NCBI GenBank assembly: GCA_947165675.1
Contig: CAMVBJ010000002.1
Coordinates: forward strand, 109,570-162,069
Source of the DNA: an uncultured Prevotellaceae bacterium
GTDB lineage: Bacteria; Bacteroidota; Bacteroidia; Bacteroidales; Muribaculaceae
Direction: 5' to 3'
Length of the DNA stretch: 52,500 nucleotides
Each line of letters begins with the position of its first letter. The first letter of the stretch is position 1. Shown one piece after another: positions 34,537-42,344 of this stretch. A program made the position numbers and the translations under genes. Under the pieces are notes generated by a model, which searched no databases, was not told the origin of the DNA, and saw only the letters and a list, made by a program, of their open reading frames with translations.

Positions 34537-34542
34537 CGAATA

Positions 34543-34579
34543 AGTTTTCAGTTGTCAGTTTTCAGCCTTCAGTTTTTAC
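34543..34579. repeat. Heptad-like TTTTCAG repeat run
   Basis: Successive units GTTTTCA, GTTGTCA, GTTTTCA, GCCTTCA, GTTTTTA form a degenerate seven-base array. It runs into the last codons of the adenosyltransferase gene (stop at 34569-34571). Confidence 0.6.
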
Positions 34580-35102
34580 CGACGATGGCATCACATAGGA
34601 TGGCTTCATGGTCATCGGTAGTGTGCTTGAGCTCGTGCATCTCGGTAACGCAATCTGCTATTTCGATCAGCCATTGGGGAGCGTTAGCGCCAGTGATAAT
34701 GAGTTCGGTGCCATCGGGCCTCTGTTCCAGCAGGTCAAGGATTTGTTCCCTGTCGATCAATCCGCAATGAATGGCGACACACAGTCCGTCCATGATCAAC
34801 ATGTCATACATGCCGCTGGACAATAGCGTCTTGCAGCGATCGAGGCCGGCAAGTGCAGCAGCTCGGTCATTCTCATCTGGCTCGCGGTTCTCCAGAGCGG
34901 AAAACCCTAACTGCTCGATCTGCAACTGGTCATATTCTTGGGCCATGTGGCTTTCGATATCAATCTTGTTCCTGGTGAACTGGCCGATATAGACCGACCT
35001 GCCTTCACTTAATGCTTTAACCGCCATGCCCCAGGCAGCAGTGGTCTTGCCCTGTCCGTTGCCAGTGTAGATGGTCGTCAAATTACGTTTTGTCATGTTC
35101 AT
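34569..35102 (-). CDS. Corrinoid adenosyltransferase (CobA/BtuR family)
   Basis: About 177 residues. The family transfers the adenosyl group of ATP to reduced corrinoids, giving adenosylcobalamin or its precursors. The P-loop at the start reads TGNGQGKTTAAWG; the usual GNGKGKTT has Lys where Gln stands here. MLIMDGLCVAIHCGLID and LIITGANAPQWLIEIAD (usual TGRxAP) match the rest of the family. I choose ATG 35102; ATG 35096 is equally possible, and the longer frame from 35204 is unlikely. A cobalamin riboswitch lies upstream on the same strand, which fits the call. Confidence 0.88.
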   Translation of the reverse strand: MNMTKRNLTTIYTGNGQGKTTAAWGMAVKALSEGRSVYIGQFTRNKIDIESHMAQEYDQLQIEQLGFSALENREPDENDRAAALAGLDRCKTLLSSGMYDMLIMDGLCVAIHCGLIDREQILDLLEQRPDGTELIITGANAPQWLIEIADCVTEMHELKHTTDDHEAILCDAIVGKN

Positions 35103-35133
35103 TGTTCTGTTCCGTTGTTTGTCTTCGAGTTTT

Positions 35134-35199
35134 GCAGCCATGCCGCCTGATTGGCAGAAAACGTGTGTTTGTGTGAATGTGTGAGAACGGCATGGCTGC
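35134..35199 (-). repeat. 12-base perfect inverted repeat before the adenosyltransferase gene
   Basis: GCAGCCATGCCG (35134-35145) and CGGCATGGCTGC (35188-35199) could form a stem in the mRNA leader with a 42-base loop, ending 31 bases before the start codon. It could act in expression control downstream of the riboswitch. Confidence 0.6.
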
Positions 35200-35447
35200 G
35201 CCACCGAAAAAACAAAAAGTTACTATAATTTTAAATTTAACTATATAATTGTATTGATGTAAACAAACATCACACAATCAAGTTGATAAGTAACTTTGAC
35301 CGTGGCGTGGATGGAAAACAAAAACAGGCTATCTGTGGCTGTGCGAAATACAGACCAGGCATTATACTTTACCGCCAGTGGCGGCAACTGTATAAGCGTG
35401 TGTTGATTGTCCGACCCTATTCCACGAGAGTCAAAGCAATAATATGT
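35200..35447 (-). other. Long leader between riboswitch and adenosyltransferase gene
   Basis: No credible gene is seen here. It holds a compact hairpin CCGCC-AGT-GGCGG (35372-35384) and an AT-rich block (about 35215-35265). With 35103-35199 it makes about 345 bases between the aptamer and the start codon, long for a simple translational switch. Confidence 0.5.
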
Positions 35448-35640
35448 CCAACTTGGCAGGTCTTCTGGCTCATCCCATTGCCATGCGGCCTTCCCATCCA
35501 CGCGGGGTGGACAGTGACGCTAAATGATTGCATGACAACTTGGTGGGATATACAGCAGCGGGTCTGCTCAGGATTCTCACCTGATTCCCTTTTAATCCGC
35601 AACACGCCATGAAAGGGCGCTTGCGGCACCAAATTTTCGG
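35448..35640 (-). promoter_or_regulatory. Cobalamin (B12) riboswitch
   Basis: Read on the minus strand, the segment has the cobalamin aptamer elements in order: GGTGCC near the 5' end (35630-35625), GGGAATC (35589-35583), GGTGAGAATCC then GAGCAGACCCGC and GCTGTA, the B12 box GCGTCACTGTCC (35520-35509) and a 3' GACCTGCC (35462-35455) that closes the outer helix. It precedes the corrinoid adenosyltransferase gene, as expected for feedback by adenosylcobalamin. The ends are approximate. Confidence 0.9.
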
Positions 35641-35643
35641 CTG

Positions 35644-35651
35644 CAAAGATA
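35644..35651 (-). promoter_or_regulatory. Promoter -7 box for the riboswitch transcript
   Basis: On the minus strand TATCTTTG (35651-35644) followed by CAGCC fits TAnnTTTG and would start the transcript right at the aptamer 5' end. No clean -33 TTG was found. Confidence 0.6.
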
Positions 35652-35815
35652 GTCATTTTTTTGAATATGCGATAAGTATTCAGGAAAAATTCATGATATG
35701 CTTTCATTTTTTAGTTTGTGTGACCAGGCGGCATGGCCTTGGTCGATGCAATCGTTTGCGTGATTTTTTTGGATTGTATGGGACGGGAAGAAGGGGGGCA
35801 AAGGAGAATAATCGT

Positions 35816-35823
35816 TAATTTTG
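35816..35823 (+). promoter_or_regulatory. Candidate -7 box for the amylase gene
   Basis: TAATTTTG lies 88 bases before the ATG at 35912. No -33 TTG is evident, so it is tentative. The stretch 35652-35911 shows no gene. Confidence 0.35.
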
Positions 35824-35911
35824 GAGGAAAATATGAAAAAACGGGTAGTGTGCCCTTTCCAGCCATCTGAATAACCAAAATCTACATTATAATTCTTAAA
35901 AACAAACAACA

Positions 35912-38900
35912 ATGAAAAAAACGCTTACACTATTTCTTGCGCTCGTGGCGTCGTTGCTGACGCTGCAAGCCAGCGCCCAGATGTATATCGTGGGCGACGA
36001 TCCGTTTGGCGGTTGGAATCCTGCTGACGGCGTTTTGATGACAGCTAAGGCTGACGGAACTTACAGTTACACGGCCACCATCAGCGGCAAGGTGTATTTT
36101 GTGTTCGGAGACGCCTTGGCCCCCACTAACAACGACGCTGGTTGGAACACGTTCAACAGCAACTACCGTTATGGCCCGATGAATAACACGGACCAGGAAG
36201 TGTCTGGTGACACGTGGATTACAACCCAGAAGACCTCTGCAGGTGCCTATGCCTTTACTGGTGACGGTTCGAGCTATGTTTTCACGTTTGACACGATCAA
36301 CAAGCGCTTCAAGATTTCAGAAGAAAGCAGCGGTCCTGTAGGTTCAGACGATCTCTACATCCTGGGCGAGGTTAACGGCAATGGCTGGGATCCCAGCATT
36401 GGCGTGCCTATGGACTATAACCCCTCATCAGGTGTCTTCACGGCTACCGTGACCACTCAGGGCGAGAACGAGGGCTATAGCTACTTCTCGTTCACAACCC
36501 GACTCTCGGTCGCTTCTGGTGACTGGGACGCCATTGCCAACTATCGCTATGGCGCTACCGGCACCGAGGACTATCTGGTGACCGAGGATACCCAGATGCC
36601 GTTGCAGAAGGGTAGCACCGCCTTTAAGATTCCCGCTGGTACGTGGAAGTTCACCGCAAGCCTGGCTGGCGGTTACCTGATTGTTGAGAAAGAGGGTGAC
36701 ACCCCCGGTCCGCAGCCCAGTGAAGACCTGTATATCCTGGGTGAGGCCGAGGGCAACAGTTGGAATCCCAGCGTGGGCGTAGCGATGAATACCACCGATG
36801 GTAACATCTTTACTGCCCAGGTCACCTTCAATGGTGAGAACAGCGAGGAGGATGCCAACGTGAGCTACTTCTCGTTCACGACCAAGCTGGCCACCAGCAG
36901 CACCGACTGGGACGGCATTAAGCCCTATCGCATATCACCACTTGCCGACGAGGGCACCAACTTCTGGGTAACCTCATCGATGCTGGGACAGACCATCACC
37001 CTGAACGAGCCGGGTGTGAACACTGATGTGGCATTCCGCATTCCTGCCGGCACTTACACGCTGACGGTTAACGTGAGCGGTCGCACCTGTGTCATCACTC
37101 GCGATAGCGGTGGCAACCCCGTCGCTGGTAAAGGCTGGCCCGCCATGTATGGCGGTGTGATGCTTCAAGGTTTCTACTGGGACAGCTACAAGGCTACCAA
37201 GTGGAACAACTTGACCGATCAGGCCCAGGATTTATGCCAGTACTTTGATGTCGTGTGGGTTCCCAACTCGGGTAGCGTTGACGAGTTTGGCTCGGCCGAG
37301 AGTATGGGTTACATGCCTGTTTATTGGTTGAAACACAACACATGCTTCGGCACCGAGACGCAATTGCGCGACATGATTACCACTTTCCGCAACCACAATA
37401 CCAGCGTAATCATGGATATGGTCATTAACCACAAGAGCGGTAAGAGCGGTTGGGTTGATTTCGCCAACGAGACCGTCACTGGTCCCGTCACTGGCGAGGA
37501 CTACAGCATGACCTGGTCGCTGGCCGACATCTGCAAGACCGACGAGTGTGTCGGTGCCGGCTTTGCCGCCACTGGCGCCAACGACGAGGGCGAGGACTTT
37601 GACGGTAGCCGTGACCTTGACCACACCAGCGCCAATGTGCAGAAGAACGTCAAGACCTATCAGAAGTACCTCTTGGACGAACTGGGTTACGACGGCTTCC
37701 GCTACGACATGTGCAAGGGATATGCCGGTTACTATGTGGGTCTGTACAACCAGGCCAGTCAGCCCACCTTCTCGGTGGCCGAGTACTGGGACGGCAATGC
37801 CGAGACCCTGCGCTGGTACCTCAACAGCACCAAGCAGGACGACCGCATCCAGACAGCCGTGTTTGATTTTGCACTCAAGTATCCGTTGCAGAGCGCCTTC
37901 TCCAGTGGCAATTGGAGCGCCCTCAATGACAAGGGACTCGCTGCCGACAAGAGCTATCAGCGCTATTCGGTGACCTTCGTTGACAACCACGATACGGGTC
38001 AAAATACCAACTATGACTGCTTGAAGACCAATGTCATGCCCGCCAATGCCTTCATCCTGGCAATGCCCGGCACGCCTTGTATCTTCTACAAGCACTATCT
38101 GGTCTATGGTGAGGAAATCAACAACTGCATCAAGGCCCGCCGTGCAGCTGGCATCCACAACCAGAGCGATATTCTCACCCAGCAGGAGAACAACGGTGGC
38201 TACATCCTGGAGACCCAAGGCACCCGCGGCAATCTGTACCTGCAACTGGGTGGCGCCACGGCCAATGGTTGCCCCTACGGCTATGAACTTGTGCAGGAGG
38301 GTGATGGCTATGCGTTGTATATCACCTACGGAATCGACTGGCAGCATGTGGCCAAGGATGGTAGCATCCTGGGTTATCCTGTTGTAAGCAAGGCCGCTGG
38401 CAACTATGTGGGCAATGTGAGCCTCACGGTAGCTCCCAGCAAGAGCGGCACGACTCTCGTCTATACCACCGACGGCAGTGATCCCGTCGTGAGCAGCACT
38501 GCAATCACGGCCTCTACCTCGATGACCTTTACCGAGAACACCACCCTCAAGGTGGGCGTGCTCAACGGCAACCAGGTTGATAACGTCGAGACTTATGTTT
38601 ACTCGATCACCGATGCCGCAACCACAGGCGTTAATGTCTATGTCAAGACTTCGGCTGCCAAGGCCTATATCTGGGCTTGGACCAGCGAGGGTAGTGTGAC
38701 GGGTAGCAGTTGGCCTGGCAAGGCCATCAGCAGCCTGGACAAGGTGACTGTCAATGATATTGAGTGGTATTGCCTGCATGTCGATGCTCCCGAGGTGAAC
38801 GTCATCTTCAACAATGGCGATGGTGGCTTTGAGAATCAGACGGCATCCATCGTTGTGAAACGCGACGCCTTCTTCATCTATCCCAACAGTGACTTGGAGA

Positions 38901-39520
38901 CCTATTCCTACAAGGCTGCCGATACCTACCTCGACGTGACCGAGAAGTATGCGGGCGCTGGCGCTGCCAGCTTCGACAAGGTGTATGTGCTCGGTAACAT
39001 CAACACGACTGGTTGGGCTCCCAACAACGGCTTTGAGATGACGACCACCAACGGCGAGAAATATACCGCCACCATTAACTTTGTTGACCCCTACGGTGGT
39101 TACAGCTACTTCAGCTTCACGACAGCCCTGGGTGCTACTTGGAACGACATCGCCAGTGACCGCATGGGCGCCACGAGCAATAACTTCCTGATCAACGAGG
39201 AACGTCTGGGTACCAATCTGAGTGTTGTGGCAGGCACCAACGCCTTCCGCATCCCCACGGGCAAGTACAACCTGACGCTCTACTTGAGCCAGGGCATCCT
39301 CGTGGTCGAGAAGTGGACCGAGCCCGTTCCCGTCGTGCGTGGTGACGTGGACAAGGATGGTAGCATCAACATCGCCGATGTGACCGCTCTTATCGATTAC
39401 CTGCTCAGCGGTAATGCAGCAACTATCAGTGTGGATAATGCCGATTGTGATAACGACGGCGTCGTCAAGATCGATGACGTGACAACCCTCATCGATTACT
39501 TGCTGTCAGGCATCTGGTAA
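35912..39520 (+). CDS. Secreted GH13 alpha-amylase with SusE/F-like repeats and dockerin-like tail
   Basis: A 1202-residue exported enzyme; signal peptide 1-22. Three SusE/F-like starch-binding repeats precede the catalytic domain (about 24-135, 147-260, 272-396; units such as LYILGEVNGNGWDPS and YFSFTT), and a fourth lies near 985-1100. The GH13 barrel (about 408-800) has MDMVINHKSG (501-510), GFRYDMCKG with nucleophile D599, AEYWDG with acid/base E624 and FVDNHD with D694. After it come a chitobiase/Fn3-like segment and a CBM26-like module (YIWAWTSEGSVTGSSWPGK). The last about 60 residues are dockerin-like. It should cut alpha-1,4-glucans outside the cell. No other starch-utilisation gene adjoins it. 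Confidence 0.9.
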   Translation: MKKTLTLFLALVASLLTLQASAQMYIVGDDPFGGWNPADGVLMTAKADGTYSYTATISGKVYFVFGDALAPTNNDAGWNTFNSNYRYGPMNNTDQEVSGDTWITTQKTSAGAYAFTGDGSSYVFTFDTINKRFKISEESSGPVGSDDLYILGEVNGNGWDPSIGVPMDYNPSSGVFTATVTTQGENEGYSYFSFTTRLSVASGDWDAIANYRYGATGTEDYLVTEDTQMPLQKGSTAFKIPAGTWKFTASLAGGYLIVEKEGDTPGPQPSEDLYILGEAEGNSWNPSVGVAMNTTDGNIFTAQVTFNGENSEEDANVSYFSFTTKLATSSTDWDGIKPYRISPLADEGTNFWVTSSMLGQTITLNEPGVNTDVAFRIPAGTYTLTVNVSGRTCVITRDSGGNPVAGKGWPAMYGGVMLQGFYWDSYKATKWNNLTDQAQDLCQYFDVVWVPNSGSVDEFGSAESMGYMPVYWLKHNTCFGTETQLRDMITTFRNHNTSVIMDMVINHKSGKSGWVDFANETVTGPVTGEDYSMTWSLADICKTDECVGAGFAATGANDEGEDFDGSRDLDHTSANVQKNVKTYQKYLLDELGYDGFRYDMCKGYAGYYVGLYNQASQPTFSVAEYWDGNAETLRWYLNSTKQDDRIQTAVFDFALKYPLQSAFSSGNWSALNDKGLAADKSYQRYSVTFVDNHDTGQNTNYDCLKTNVMPANAFILAMPGTPCIFYKHYLVYGEEINNCIKARRAAGIHNQSDILTQQENNGGYILETQGTRGNLYLQLGGATANGCPYGYELVQEGDGYALYITYGIDWQHVAKDGSILGYPVVSKAAGNYVGNVSLTVAPSKSGTTLVYTTDGSDPVVSSTAITASTSMTFTENTTLKVGVLNGNQVDNVETYVYSITDAATTGVNVYVKTSAAKAYIWAWTSEGSVTGSSWPGKAISSLDKVTVNDIEWYCLHVDAPEVNVIFNNGDGGFENQTASIVVKRDAFFIYPNSDLETYSYKAADTYLDVTEKYAGAGAASFDKVYVLGNINTTGWAPNNGFEMTTTNGEKYTATINFVDPYGGYSYFSFTTALGATWNDIASDRMGATSNNFLINEERLGTNLSVVAGTNAFRIPTGKYNLTLYLSQGILVVEKWTEPVPVVRGDVDKDGSINIADVTALIDYLLSGNAATISVDNADCDNDGVVKIDDVTTLIDYLLSGIW

Positions 39521-39536
39521 TCATTGCACTTTTAAC

Positions 39537-39572
39537 AAAAAACGCTCATCGGTTGACGATGGGCGTTTTTTT
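39537..39572 (+). terminator. Terminator of the amylase gene
   Basis: AAAAAACGCTCATCG (39537-39551) pairs with CGATGGGCGTTTTTT (39557-39571; one G-U) around a GTTGA loop, with a T-run at the 3' side. A strong intrinsic terminator 17 bases after the stop. Confidence 0.9.
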
Positions 39573-39573
39573 G

Positions 39574-39604
39574 TTGGTGGGGTGGGAGAAAAGCTTTACC
39601 TTTG
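39574..39604 (+). promoter_or_regulatory. Promoter of ruvC
   Basis: TTG (39574-39576), 20 bases, TACCTTTG (39597-39604). It begins directly after the amylase terminator T-run. The ruvC ATG at 39614 is 9 bases past the -7 box, so the mRNA is probably leaderless or nearly so. Confidence 0.75.
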
Positions 39605-39613
39605 CTGATGGAA

Positions 39614-40183
39614 ATGGCGGAGAAGCAATATAAGAATATCATTATCGGCATCGACCCGGGCACCAATGTCATGGGCTATGCCCTGCTGGGCGTGAACGGC
39701 AAGAAACCCGAGCTCATCGTCATGGGGGTGTTGCAGCTCAACCGCATGGAGGATCATTACATGCGCCTGCGTCACATCTATGAGCGCGTGAGCGGCGTCA
39801 TCAACGAGTACTTGCCCGACGAAATGGCCATCGAGGCTCCCTTCTACGGCAAGAATGTCCAGTCGATGCTCAAGTTAGGACGTGCCCAGGGGGTCGCCAT
39901 GGTCGCCGCACTCAACCGTGAGATTCCCATCACCGAGTATGAGCCCCGCAAGATCAAGATGGCCATCACTGGCAACGGTGCAGCCAGCAAGGAACAGGTG
40001 GCGCTGATGCTGCAACGCACCTTAGGCATTGACCAGGCTCAGATGCCTCACTTGCTTGACGCGACCGATGCCCTGGCCGCTGCCCTGTGCCACTTTTACG
40101 AGCGCCAGAGGCCCATCCAGACTCACGGTAGCAAGTCCTGGAAATCGTTTATCGCCCAGCACCCTGACCGCATCAAGAAATAG
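39614..40183 (+). CDS. ruvC: Crossover junction endodeoxyribonuclease RuvC
   Basis: About 189 residues. RuvC cuts Holliday junctions symmetrically together with RuvAB in recombination repair. [16 protein letters not shown] holds the first catalytic Asp, [16 protein letters not shown] the Glu, and [15 protein letters not shown] the final Asp pair, so the four-acid active site is intact. ATG 39608 is an alternative start two codons upstream; the promoter lies so close that either gives a very short leader. Neighbours are unrelated. Confidence 0.95.
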   Translation: MAEKQYKNIIIGIDPGTNVMGYALLGVNGKKPELIVMGVLQLNRMEDHYMRLRHIYERVSGVINEYLPDEMAIEAPFYGKNVQSMLKLGRAQGVAMVAALNREIPITEYEPRKIKMAITGNGAASKEQVALMLQRTLGIDQAQMPHLLDATDALAAALCHFYERQRPIQTHGSKSWKSFIAQHPDRIKK

Positions 40184-40245
40184 AGGCGGCGATTAGGGAA
40201 AACGGTAATTTCTAAATGTGAAGAAAAATTTTTTAGATGTGATTG

Positions 40246-40276
40246 TTTGGTAAATTAATGGAAATGAGTACCTTTG
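40246..40276 (+). promoter_or_regulatory. Promoter of the DUF5689 protein gene
   Basis: TTTG (40246-40249), 19 bases, TACCTTTG (40269-40276): a full Bacteroidetes consensus. It predicts a leader of about 290 bases before ATG 40571, containing the structured block at 40315-40446. Confidence 0.8.
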
Positions 40277-40303
40277 TGGGCAAATTATAAGGAAATGAGT
40301 ACC
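40260..40303 (+). repeat. 13-base direct repeat overlapping the promoter
   Basis: GGAAATGAGTACC occurs exactly at 40260-40272 and 40291-40303, 31 bases apart (three helical turns). The first copy covers the first half of the -7 box and the second lies just after the expected transcription start. Confidence 0.6.
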
Positions 40304-40314
40304 AATCACCCTAA

Positions 40315-40446
40315 TGGCATAACCTGCTTGATGCCTTGTCACTCGTGTGTGACTGGGCGGTTACACATGCCGTCTGGGATTAATGATATTGACACTGGCT
40401 GCGCTGCATGAGACGGATAAGACCGCTGATGTGGCGCTAATTGTTT
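40315..40446 (+). promoter_or_regulatory. Candidate structured leader RNA, copy A
   Basis: Within the long leader of the gene at 40571. Two small hairpins (GGCAT/ATGCC, 40316-40335; GTCAC/GTGAC, 40338-40353) precede two nested helices: GCGGTT (40357-40362) with GACCGC (40421-40426), and CCGTCT (40370-40375) with AGACGG (40411-40416). The 3' end, GACGG, ATAA, ACCGCT, ATGTGGCGC in order, recurs almost unchanged in the leader of the TonB receptor gene (42345-42480). I could not match it to a known riboswitch class. Confidence 0.55.
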
Positions 40447-40570
40447 TATAGAATATTATGGTGACAGCTTCTTGCAGGCTGTTGCCCTGGCCGAGACTAT
40501 AATCGACTATGTCAGGAAACTGTATAGTTATCGTTGTTGTAATTATTTTATTTTTTCTTAATTCATTATT

Positions 40571-42028
40571 ATGTTATTCAAGACTAAGTTATTTGTGGTG
40601 TTAGCAGTGGCATGTTGCGCATTGTTAGCCAGTGGTCAGTCATTGTCTACGGGCAAGAGTTATGCTCCAGTCAAGGCTTCAGCGATCTTTGGGGATCTGA
40701 ACGATGACGGAGAGGTTAATGTAGCCGATATCAACCTCTTGATCGATGTGGTCCTCTCGGGTGATATCGGGCCGGTGCCAGGCACTACCCCCAACATGAC
40801 AATTGCCGAATTCAAGGCTAAACATTGGTATGATGATCGCAACTATGTCGATACGATTACCGAGGATGAGGTGATTCATGGCTGGGTGGTGTCGAGTGAC
40901 CAGTCGGGCAACATCTACAAGACACTCTACATCATGGATGAGTCGGGGGCTGGCCTGGCCATCTCGATCAATCAGAATAACCTGTATCGGGATTACCCCA
41001 TCGGCCAGGAAATCATCTTGCCGCTCAAGGGCTACTGGGTGGGGAAGTATAACGGAATGCAGGTGTTGGGCTATCCAGCATGGTATGAAGCTGGCAGCAC
41101 ATGGGAAACGACCTTCCTGCCCGTCGAGATATGGCAGCAGATGGTGAATCTCAATGGTGCCCCCGATCCGTCAAAGGTGAATCCCACGTCCATCAGCCTG
41201 GGAGAGATTGATGGAAAATCCGATGCCCAGACCATGCTGAAGTATCAAGGAATGCTCGTGAGCCTCAAGGACGTGACCTTTGTCGATGCCGATGGAGTGG
41301 TAACCTTTGCCGAGCCTAATGTTACCACCAGTCGCAAGCTCGTTGACGCCGAGGGGCACGAGTTGATCGTGCGTAACAGCAATTATGCCGATTTCAAGAA
41401 CGACATCCTGCCTCGTGGCTTGGTTGACGTTGTGGGAGTGCTGGGTTGCTACGGCACCACCTGGCAACTTTACTTGCGCGACCGTGATGACGTGACGGGT
41501 GGAGATACAACTCCTCCTGATGATCCCGTAACCGATCCCGTACAAGCTCTCAACGAGGGCTTTGATACATCGTTGCCTCAAGGCTGGAAAAATGTGGCCA
41601 TCAACGGTGACAAGAAGTGGTACCAGACGCAATATCAGCAGAACGGTTATGCCGCCGTAACAGGTTATAAGGGTACGCAGCCTCCGTTTGACTCCTGGTT
41701 GATTACTCCAGCTCTGGATATCAAGAATGCCACGGGCAAGAAACTGTCGTTCCGTACCGAGGTCGCTGGCTATGGTAGCACCACGAGCTTATTTGAGGTC
41801 TATCTTCTCAACTCGGCAAATCCATCTACAGCCACTGTCAAGGTGAAACTGAATCCCTCGCTTGCTACCCCCACCAGTGGTAGCCCCGTCTATAGCGACT
41901 GGGTGAACTCGGATGAACTCGACTTGAGTCAGTGGGATGATGGCTACTATTACATCGGTTTCCGCTACTATGCCACTCAGGATGTGAACTATGCCACCTG
42001 GTGCCTCGATGACGTGAAATTTGAGTAA
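40571..42028 (+). CDS. Secreted DUF5689/choice-of-anchor-J protein with N-terminal dockerin-like unit
   Basis: A 485-residue exported protein; signal peptide about 1-22. FGDLNDDGEVNVADINLLID (about 40-59) is a dockerin-like half, here at the N-terminus. Residues about 75-310 match DUF5689 (IHGWVVSSDQSGNIYKTLYI, GLAISINQNNLYRDYPIGQE, YNGMQVLGYP), an OB-fold-like family of Bacteroidetes surface proteins. The C-terminal part (about 330-485: FDTSLPQGWKNVAINGDKKW, FDSWLITPALDI, WCLDDVKFE) is a choice-of-anchor-J domain. It shares a leader RNA motif with the TonB receptor gene downstream, which suggests common control. Substrate unknown. Confidence 0.78.
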   Translation: MLFKTKLFVVLAVACCALLASGQSLSTGKSYAPVKASAIFGDLNDDGEVNVADINLLIDVVLSGDIGPVPGTTPNMTIAEFKAKHWYDDRNYVDTITEDEVIHGWVVSSDQSGNIYKTLYIMDESGAGLAISINQNNLYRDYPIGQEIILPLKGYWVGKYNGMQVLGYPAWYEAGSTWETTFLPVEIWQQMVNLNGAPDPSKVNPTSISLGEIDGKSDAQTMLKYQGMLVSLKDVTFVDADGVVTFAEPNVTTSRKLVDAEGHELIVRNSNYADFKNDILPRGLVDVVGVLGCYGTTWQLYLRDRDDVTGGDTTPPDDPVTDPVQALNEGFDTSLPQGWKNVAINGDKKWYQTQYQQNGYAAVTGYKGTQPPFDSWLITPALDIKNATGKKLSFRTEVAGYGSTTSLFEVYLLNSANPSTATVKVKLNPSLATPTSGSPVYSDWVNSDELDLSQWDDGYYYIGFRYYATQDVNYATWCLDDVKFE

Positions 42029-42048
42029 AACTCAGGCTGATTAAACAT

Positions 42049-42164
42049 CACGCAAAGTCGCCAAAACGCTAATGCCTAAATGTGGAGCCAAACATGTTGG
42101 CTCTATCTTGTAACGCCTTGTAAAATGTTTTGTGTTAAAGGTTTAGCGTCTTGGCGACTTTGTG
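42049..42164. repeat. Large inverted repeat with heptad character
   Basis: The arm 42049-42072 (containing AAAGTCGCCAA and ACGCTAA) pairs with 42143-42164 (TTAGCG, TTGGCGACTTTGTG), with a two-base bulge and one mismatch. Inside is a second hairpin GAGCCAA/TTGGCTC (about 42085-42103). The arms read as degenerate seven-base units (ACGCAAA, GTCGCCA, AAACGCT). It follows the gene at 40571 and may act as terminator or as a repetitive extragenic palindrome. Confidence 0.65.
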
Positions 42165-42267
42165 TTGTTTCGAGGAAGATTGTTTGAGTTGATTGGCTGT
42201 ATTTGGGATATTTTTGGTTAAATGTGTTAAAACGGCAGGCTGTTAAAAAAAACTTGACAAATGGTGA

Positions 42268-42297
42268 TTGTCGGGCAGGAAAAATTGAGTAATTTTG
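42268..42297 (+). promoter_or_regulatory. Promoter of the TonB-dependent receptor gene
   Basis: TTG (42268-42270), 19 bases, TAATTTTG (42290-42297). It predicts a leader of about 250 bases before ATG 42553, containing the second copy of the structured block. Confidence 0.78.
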
Positions 42298-42344
42298 CAG
42301 CCGTAATTGAAAACTAGTAAACAATAGAGTTTTGAAACCTGTAT

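Noticed and set aside
34399-34770. 123-codon frame containing FQLSVFSLQF
   Set aside because: The peptide comes from the TTTTCAG repeat run between two minus-strand genes; it is not a gene.
35241-35501. 86-codon minus-strand frame over the riboswitch
   Set aside because: Its first part lies over the 3' half of the cobalamin aptamer and its sequence shows no protein-like character.
37232-38779. 515-codon open frame opposite the amylase gene
   Set aside because: Antisense shadow of the GH13 domain with no recognisable protein features.
40338-40381. Possible ZTP (pfl) riboswitch in leader copy A
   Set aside because: GTGACTGGGCGG and GCCGTCTGGGA loosely recall ZTP elements, but copy B has no such elements and the spacing does not fit.
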